A stretch of DNA of 5,973 nucleotides, taken from JANRIC01 sp033765345. GTDB lineage: Bacteria; Bacteroidota; Bacteroidia; Cytophagales; Microscillaceae. Location of the stretch: the NCBI GenBank assembly GCA_033765345.1, contig JANRIC010000141.1:1-5973 (forward strand). The letters are read 5' to 3'. How positions within the stretch are numbered: position 1 is the first letter of the stretch; each line of letters begins with the position of its first letter. Both the position numbers and the translations under genes were made by a program. The notes below the pieces were generated by a model. It saw nothing but the letters and a program-made list of their open reading frames with translations, was not told where the DNA came from and did not search any database. Positions 1 through 4,488 of the stretch are shown in pieces.

Positions 1-8
1 AATATTTA

Positions 9-54
9 GATGAAATATAACTATTCTTATAAAACTTACATGCTATATTTCATC
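9..54. repeat. 11-bp perfect inverted repeat, AT-rich
   Basis: GATGAAATATA at 9-19 is the exact reverse complement of TATATTTCATC at 44-54, with a 24-base spacer. The repeat lies in the AT-rich non-coding stretch before the small ORF at 128. It is not followed by a T-run, so it is not a clear terminator. It could be an operator-like dyad or the tail of an upstream gene's hairpin outside the window. A second, weaker hairpin lies downstream (AGTTTT 83-88 with AAAACT 94-99). Function is unknown, and chance is possible in sequence this AT-rich. Confidence 0.45.
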
Positions 55-127
55 AAAACCCATATTTTGTGATATTTTATAGAGTTTTAGAAGAAAACTT
101 ACAAAAAAACTCAAAAAAAACAGGGGG

Positions 128-331
128 GTGCGAAAAGTCGGACAAAACAAAGACAAAGAAGAAGAAAAATTCAGCTATCATCTCTATGATCCGCAAGGGT
201 TTTGCATAGATGAGCGACAAGTAAAAGGAAAGAAAAAAGAGCTAATCATCCATACGCTGCAGGCAGGCTTTTATCAACTTGTCATTGAGTATAAAGGAAA
301 GCAAAAGACCTGGCAGGTCTTGATTGAGTAA
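128..331 (+). CDS. Small orphan protein resembling a T9SS type A sorting tail or DUF3244-like beta domain
   Basis: This ORF encodes 67 residues. After a very charged N-terminus (residues 1-14, rich in K, E and D), residues 15-67 follow the pattern of Bacteroidota C-terminal beta-sandwich tails: a strand ending in YDPQG (20-24), a lysine-rich turn (33-37), the hallmark LQAGFY (44-49), a strand LVIEYKGK and a terminal VLIE. T9SS type A sorting domains and the small DUF3244 proteins both show this 'Y(D/N)xxG ... LxxGxY ... K(I/V)xIx-end' layout. Normally it is the end of a large secreted protein or follows a signal peptide. Here there is neither: an in-frame TAG at 80-82 closes the frame upstream, and no ATG lies between. 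The only start is a GTG inside a G6 run (123-128), with no properly spaced Shine-Dalgarno site. It may be a small intact protein or the remnant of a truncated cargo gene. Family resemblance is by eye. The ORF converges with icmF. Confidence 0.5.
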   Translation: MRKVGQNKDKEEEKFSYHLYDPQGFCIDERQVKGKKKELIIHTLQAGFYQLVIEYKGKQKTWQVLIE

Positions 332-355
332 GCTGAATAGTTTAGTAGCGTGGTT

Positions 356-395
356 TGTATCCGGCAGGATATGTTTCTACATCCTGCCGGATACA
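356..395. terminator. Strong hairpin between convergent genes, probable bidirectional terminator
   Basis: A perfect 15-bp stem pairs 356-370 (TGTATCCGGCAGGAT) with 381-395, around a 10-base loop at 371-380. It sits 24 bases after the stop of the small plus-strand ORF and about 60 bases beyond the stop of icmF on the minus strand, as expected for a shared terminator. A clean T-run follows on neither strand; only a looser T-rich patch lies near 408-422 on the plus side. The terminator role is therefore inferred from stem strength and position. Confidence 0.65.
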
Positions 396-454
396 CAAAA
401 CGGCATAGTTTCATAGTTTTTTATGAGCTTCTCAGCACCAGAAAAGCATTGACA

Positions 455-3400
455 TCACATATTCCTTCTATACTGTCCGCCCACTTCATACAAAGCCTGT
501 GACATTTGCCCCAGTGAGCAAACTTTGGCGACTTCCATCAAGGATTCGAAGATATTAGCATTTTCTATGGCGGTTTGCTGAAGGTTTTTCAGGGCAATAG
601 GTGCTAAGTCTTTATTCCTGAGGTGAAAGGCATTTCGGGTGGCTATGGCAAATTCCTTTTCTTCGGTAGTAGAGCGAATCACTTCCTGGGGGATGATCGT
701 AGGTGAACCTTTGTCATCCAGGAAAGTATTTACGCCGATGATCGGTAGTTCTCCGGTATGTTTTTTCATTTCATAATGCAGGGATTCGTCCTGAATTTTG
801 GAGCGTTGGTACATCCGCTCCATAGCACCGAGTACACCGCCGCGCTCCGAAATAGACTGAAATTCAGCCAAAACAGCCTGTTCTACCAAATCGGTAAGCT
901 CTTCAATGATAAAAGCACCTTGCAGAGGGTTCTCATTTTTGGCAAGCCCCAGTTCGTGATTGATGATCATCTGGATGGCTACGGCACGGCGTACACTTTC
1001 TTCGGTAGGTGTGGTGATTGCCTCATCGTAGGCATTGGTATGTAGAGAATTACAATTGTCATAGATGGCATAGAGCGCCTGTAGCGTAGTGCGAATGTCA
1101 TTAAAGGCAATCTCCTGAGCGTGAAGCGAACGACCCGAAGTCTGGATATGGTATTTCATCTTCTGAGAGCGATCATTGCCACCATATTTGTACTTCATGG
1201 CTTTAGCCCAGATTCTACGGGCTACTCGCCCAAGCACCGAATACTCAGGATCCATGCCATTGGAGAAGAAAAAGGAAAGATTGGGTGCAAAATCGTCGAT
1301 ATGCATTCCTCGACTGAGGTAATATTCTACAAAGGTAAAGCCATTGGAAAGCGTCAATGCTAATTGAGTAATCGGGTTAGCACCGGCTTCGGCGATATGA
1401 TAGCCCGAAATAGATACCGAGTAGAAATTACGTACCTGATGATCGATAAAGTATTGCTGAATATCACCCATCATCCGCAAGGCGAACTCCGTGGAGAAAA
1501 TACAGGTGTTTTGTGCCTGGTCTTCTTTGAGAATATCGGCTTGTACAGTACCCCTTGCAGAGGACAAAGCCCTGGCTTTGAGTGACTGATAAACTTCTGC
1601 GGGTAGCACTTGATCCCCTGTCACACCGAGTAGCATAAGGCCTAAACCCTGGTTGGTATCTGGTAGTTCGCCTCTGTAAATAGGTCTTTCCAGCCCTTTT
1701 TCCTGATAGATAGACTTGATCTTTTGTTCAATTTCTTCACTTAAACCCTGTTCTTTGATATACAACTCGCACTGCTGATCAATGGCAGCATTCATAAAAA
1801 AAGCCAAAATCATGGGTGCGGGTCCGTTGATGGTCATAGAGACAGAGGTAGAGGGATCGGAGAGGTTAAAACCCGAATACAGCTTTTTGGCATCATCGAG
1901 CGTGGCTACACTTACCCCCGAATTGCCGATTTTGCCGTAAATGTCCGGGCGATGATCGGGATTTTCACCGTATAAGGTCACCGAATCAAAAGCCGTAGAA
2001 AGCCGCTTGGCCGGCATACTTTTAGAGAGATAATGAAAACGTTTGTTGGTGCGCTCAGGCCCGCCTTCTCCGGCAAACATGCGGGTGGGGTCTTCGCCTT
2101 CCCGCTTCAGGGGGAATACTCCTGAGGTATATGGAAAAAATCCGGGTGCATTCTCAGTTAGCAGCCACTGAAGAATGTCGCCCCAATCTTTGTAGCGAGG
2201 CAGGCTGATCTTGGGTACTTTGATGCCTGAGAGTGATTCATCATACAAATCCTGCTCAATAATTTTGTCTCTGACCTGAAATTGATATTTCTCAGCCCTG
2301 TATCTCTTAATTACGGAAGGCCATTCTCGAAGCATTTTTTTGCATTCGCCATCGAGTTTATTTTCCAATTCCTGATACATAGTAATCAGGTCTTTGAGGT
2401 AGGCAGGTTCGCCCTGTACGTGCTCGGTAGCGTGCACCAGTTCTGCACTTTCTTCTACAAAAGAGACAGTTTTTTTGCCGATATTGGCTCTGAGCTGCTC
2501 GATGACACCGTGCAATTGATACAAACGTCGGGCAAGGTCAGACTGCTCTTTGATAAAAAGATCGTATTGTTTGCTGTTTTCGCAGATTTCGGCCAGATAG
2601 CGGACTCTTTCAGGAGGAATGATATAGATTTTTTTGGACATTGCTTCACTCAATGCAAAGTGAGATTGCAAGTGTTTTGCTCCGGTTTTCTCGACGAGTT
2701 TATCCATAACCTGGCGATAAAGGCTATTCATGCCAGGGTCATTAAACTGAGAGGCGATCGTACCGTAAATTGGGAGTTCTTCGTCAGAGACCTCAAATAA
2801 GTTATGATTGCGCTTGTATTGCTTGCGCACATCACGCAGGGCATCGAGTGAGCCGCGTTTGTCAAATTTATTGATAGCGATTAGGTCGGCAAAATCAAGC
2901 ATATCAATTTTTTCTAATTGCGTAGCTGCTCCGTATTCAGAAGTCATTACGTAGAGCGAAAGGTCAGAGTGGTCTGTAATTTCCGTATCGGATTGCCCGA
3001 TGCCAGAGGTTTCCACGATTACAAGGTCAAATCCGGCAGCCTGACAGATGTCGATCGCATTTTGTACATATTTACTCAGGGCAAGGTTAGATTGGCGGGT
3101 AGCCAGGGAGCGCATATACACCCGAGGGTTATGAATTGAATTCATTCGGATACGATCACCCAGCAAAGCCCCTCCTGATTTTCTTTTGGAAGGGTCTACG
3201 GAGATGACAGCCACAGTTTTATCTTCAAAATCCAGTAAAAAACGCCGAACCAACTCATCAACCAGTGATGATTTGCCTGCACCTCCCGTTCCGGTGATTC
3301 CCAGAATAGGTGCTTGATGATTGTTTTTTAGACTTTGAATAGCATTGTCAAGCATTAAAAAATCTTCGGGGAAATTTTCGGCTACAGAGATAAGTCGAGC

Positions 3401-3967
3401 AATTGCGGCAGGGTCTTTTTGAGGAAGTTGATGAAGTAGCAAGTTCAAATCATCAAAAACTTCCACTTCTTCCAAATCTTCTTCTACGTTGTGAGCCGGT
3501 ACGACCTGAGCTGCTTTACGATAAGTTGGGAAATCACATTTCATCAATACATCATTGATCATACCCTGCAAACCCATTTCACGACCATCATCCGGGGAGT
3601 AAAGTCTGGTAATTCCGTAGGAGTGTAGCTCCTCGATTTCGGAGGGTAAGATGGTACCGCCACCTCCCCCAAAGATTTTGATATTTGCGCTACGTTCCTG
3701 CAACAAATCGTACATATATTTCAGATACTCAACGTGCCCACCCTGGTAGGAGGTAATGGCAATCCCTTGGGCATCTTCTTGAATGGCACAGTCTACGATT
3801 TCGGCTACACTGCGGTTGTGCCCTAGGTGAATGACTTCTGCACCCGAAGCCTGTAGGATACGGCGCATAATGTTGATGGCTGCGTCGTGCCCGTCAAAAA
3901 GTGAGGCTGCCGTGACAATACGTATGTGATTTTGGGGGGTGTAGGGTTTGGGTTTATATTCGGACAT
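455..3967 (-). CDS. icmF: Fused adenosylcobalamin-dependent isobutyryl-CoA mutase (IcmF)
   Basis: This cytoplasmic enzyme interconverts isobutyryl-CoA and n-butyryl-CoA by carbon-skeleton rearrangement; IcmF enzymes can also act on isovaleryl/pivalyl-CoA. It is complete at 1170 residues, with three parts. (1) A cobalamin-binding domain (about 15-145) has DGHDAA at 25-30 with the base-off ligand His27, SYQGGH at 73-78 and a glycine run at 100-104. (2) A MeaB-type G-protein chaperone (about 215-425) has a P-loop at 226-233 (Lys232, Ser233), DPS at 258-260, ETSGIGQSD at 319-327 and NKFD at 366-369. A helical linker (about 430-580) follows. (3) The mutase TIM barrel covers about 585-1170, with SGYHIAEAGA at 854-863 containing the conserved His857. 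The positions of methylmalonyl-CoA mutase Tyr89 and Arg207 are Phe631 and Gln819 here, the isobutyryl signature. The Phe-to-Gln interval (188 residues) is longer than in classical mutases because of an insert at about 735-805. The start fits the family N-terminus; upstream sequence is A-rich without a Shine-Dalgarno site. Likely roles are valine and branched-acyl metabolism. No neighbouring pathway gene is visible. Confidence 0.95.
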   Translation of the reverse strand: MSEYKPKPYTPQNHIRIVTAASLFDGHDAAINIMRRILQASGAEVIHLGHNRSVAEIVDCAIQEDAQGIAITSYQGGHVEYLKYMYDLLQERSANIKIFGGGGGTILPSEIEELHSYGITRLYSPDDGREMGLQGMINDVLMKCDFPTYRKAAQVVPAHNVEEDLEEVEVFDDLNLLLHQLPQKDPAAIARLISVAENFPEDFLMLDNAIQSLKNNHQAPILGITGTGGAGKSSLVDELVRRFLLDFEDKTVAVISVDPSKRKSGGALLGDRIRMNSIHNPRVYMRSLATRQSNLALSKYVQNAIDICQAAGFDLVIVETSGIGQSDTEITDHSDLSLYVMTSEYGAATQLEKIDMLDFADLIAINKFDKRGSLDALRDVRKQYKRNHNLFEVSDEELPIYGTIASQFNDPGMNSLYRQVMDKLVEKTGAKHLQSHFALSEAMSKKIYIIPPERVRYLAEICENSKQYDLFIKEQSDLARRLYQLHGVIEQLRANIGKKTVSFVEESAELVHATEHVQGEPAYLKDLITMYQELENKLDGECKKMLREWPSVIKRYRAEKYQFQVRDKIIEQDLYDESLSGIKVPKISLPRYKDWGDILQWLLTENAPGFFPYTSGVFPLKREGEDPTRMFAGEGGPERTNKRFHYLSKSMPAKRLSTAFDSVTLYGENPDHRPDIYGKIGNSGVSVATLDDAKKLYSGFNLSDPSTSVSMTINGPAPMILAFFMNAAIDQQCELYIKEQGLSEEIEQKIKSIYQEKGLERPIYRGELPDTNQGLGLMLLGVTGDQVLPAEVYQSLKARALSSARGTVQADILKEDQAQNTCIFSTEFALRMMGDIQQYFIDHQVRNFYSVSISGYHIAEAGANPITQLALTLSNGFTFVEYYLSRGMHIDDFAPNLSFFFSNGMDPEYSVLGRVARRIWAKAMKYKYGGNDRSQKMKYHIQTSGRSLHAQEIAFNDIRTTLQALYAIYDNCNSLHTNAYDEAITTPTEESVRRAVAIQMIINHELGLAKNENPLQGAFIIEELTDLVEQAVLAEFQSISERGGVLGAMERMYQRSKIQDESLHYEMKKHTGELPIIGVNTFLDDKGSPTIIPQEVIRSTTEEKEFAIATRNAFHLRNKDLAPIALKNLQQTAIENANIFESLMEVAKVCSLGQMSQALYEVGGQYRRNM

Positions 3968-3971
3968 AGTG

Positions 3972-3989
3972 CTAATTTTTCTGAATTAG
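3972..3989 (-). repeat. Small hairpin in the icmF leader just before the start codon
   Basis: CTAATT at 3972-3977 and AATTAG at 3984-3989 form a perfect 6-bp inverted repeat with a 6-base loop. It ends 4 bases upstream of the icmF ATG, so it would lie in the 5' leader of the mRNA, where Bacteroidota ribosomes usually see unstructured A-rich sequence. It is all A/T except for the end pair, so it is weak as RNA structure. It could affect initiation, act as a DNA dyad, or be chance. Confidence 0.3.
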
Positions 3990-4011
3990 GTTATAATCTT
4001 AAAGATTAAGA

Positions 4012-4019
4012 CAAAGTTA
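4012..4019 (-). promoter_or_regulatory. Bacteroidota-type -7 promoter element for icmF
   Basis: Read on the minus strand, the bases are TAACTTTG, an exact match to the Bacteroidota -7 consensus TAnnTTTG recognised by the primary sigma factor. It lies 44 bases upstream of the icmF start codon, which predicts a leader of about 35-40 bases. I see no good TTTG-type -33 element at the expected 19-21 base spacing, so support is the -7 match and its position only. Confidence 0.5.
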
Positions 4020-4230
4020 GGGAATTTTTTGTTTAGATTTTTTCATCCTGGAAGAAATCCGAATCCCTTGCTAAGTATGTAAGTCGGTTTTCATTTAAAG
4101 CCAATTGCGCTTTTTCAAGTAATCATGTGAAAGGTATATTGCTGAAGTATGTTTTGTCATGGTTTTGAAGTGCTTAATCCAAGATCGGTTGGTATCTCCA
4201 AGGGGAAGTATGCCAGAATGGGAAATTTTT

Positions 4231-4243
4231 TCTAATTATTAGA
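4231..4243. repeat. 13-bp palindrome, possible operator
   Basis: TCTAATTATTAGA is a perfect palindrome with 6-bp arms about a central T. Its CTAAT/ATTAG half-sites recur in the dyad at 3972-3989 next to the icmF start. Two dyads with the same half-site in one divergent spacer could be sites for a shared regulator. The sequence is almost all A/T, so chance occurrence is a serious alternative. Confidence 0.25.
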
Positions 4244-4433
4244 CAAACTTTCAAGGGTTTATCAATTTAGAGGTCTAAAAAAATATAGTTTCAAAGAATT
4301 TAAGAAATATCTCTCTTTATTTTTTGTGGATTAATAGCTTAAAATAAGCGTATGTTTTTATATACAAGCTCTATAAAATTCTAAATAATTAATCTGCAAG
4401 CTTACGCATGTAATATCCAGCCTTACAAGGAAC

Positions 4434-4441
4434 TATTTTTG
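4434..4441 (+). promoter_or_regulatory. Bacteroidota-type -7 promoter element for the secreted-protein gene
   Basis: TATTTTTG matches TAnnTTTG exactly and lies 47 bases before the ATG at 4489, almost the same spacing as the icmF element on the other strand. No clear TTTG-type -33 element is visible around 4408-4415, so the call rests on the -7 match and position. Confidence 0.45.
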
Positions 4442-4488
4442 CAATGATTTACAGACAAAAATATTTCTAATCAATATCTATTTTAACA

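Larger units (their letters stand above)
3968..4488. other. 521-bp divergent intergenic region
   Basis: This is the spacer between icmF (minus) and the secreted-protein gene (plus). It holds one -7 element for each gene (4012-4019 and 4434-4441), a leader hairpin (3972-3989), a 13-bp palindrome (4231-4243) and a 13-bp interrupted dyad, GCTTA-AAA-TAAGC, at 4337-4349. The half nearest the plus gene (from about 4220) is markedly AT-rich. The roughly 410 bases between the two -7 elements have no convincing ORF, no RNA gene that I recognise and no cobalamin riboswitch. The longest notable reading frame is a 27-codon ATG frame at 4159-4242, which has no recognisable protein pattern. Confidence 0.6.

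Noticed and set aside
63..69. TATTTTG as a -7 promoter element for the small ORF
   Set aside because: It is one base short of TAnnTTTG spacing, and no -33 element was found. In such AT-rich DNA this near-match is not convincing.
10..72. 20-codon ATG frame before the small ORF
   Set aside because: It is very short, of AT-driven composition and overlaps the inverted repeat. Nothing supports it as coding.
758..1585. Three plus-strand open frames of 73-95 codons
   Set aside because: All are antisense to the conserved mutase domain of icmF and show no recognisable protein features.
2282..2800. 172-codon open frame on the plus strand
   Set aside because: It lies wholly inside icmF on the opposite strand, whose frame carries unmistakable conserved motifs on both sides. 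The translation shows no family pattern, so it is a shadow frame.
3968..4011. Possible cobalamin riboswitch upstream of the B12-dependent mutase
   Set aside because: The predicted leader is only about 40 bases, far shorter than the known cobalamin riboswitch, and no B12-box-like conserved core was seen in the spacer.
4097..4117. AAAGC/GCTTT hairpin followed by T residues
   Set aside because: The stem has only 5 pairs, and there is no gene upstream on that strand for it to terminate.
4159..4242. 27-codon ATG frame in the divergent spacer, with AGGGGA before an internal ATG at 4210
   Set aside because: It is too short, has no recognisable pattern, and Shine-Dalgarno sites are not the norm at the other starts here. 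Treated as chance.
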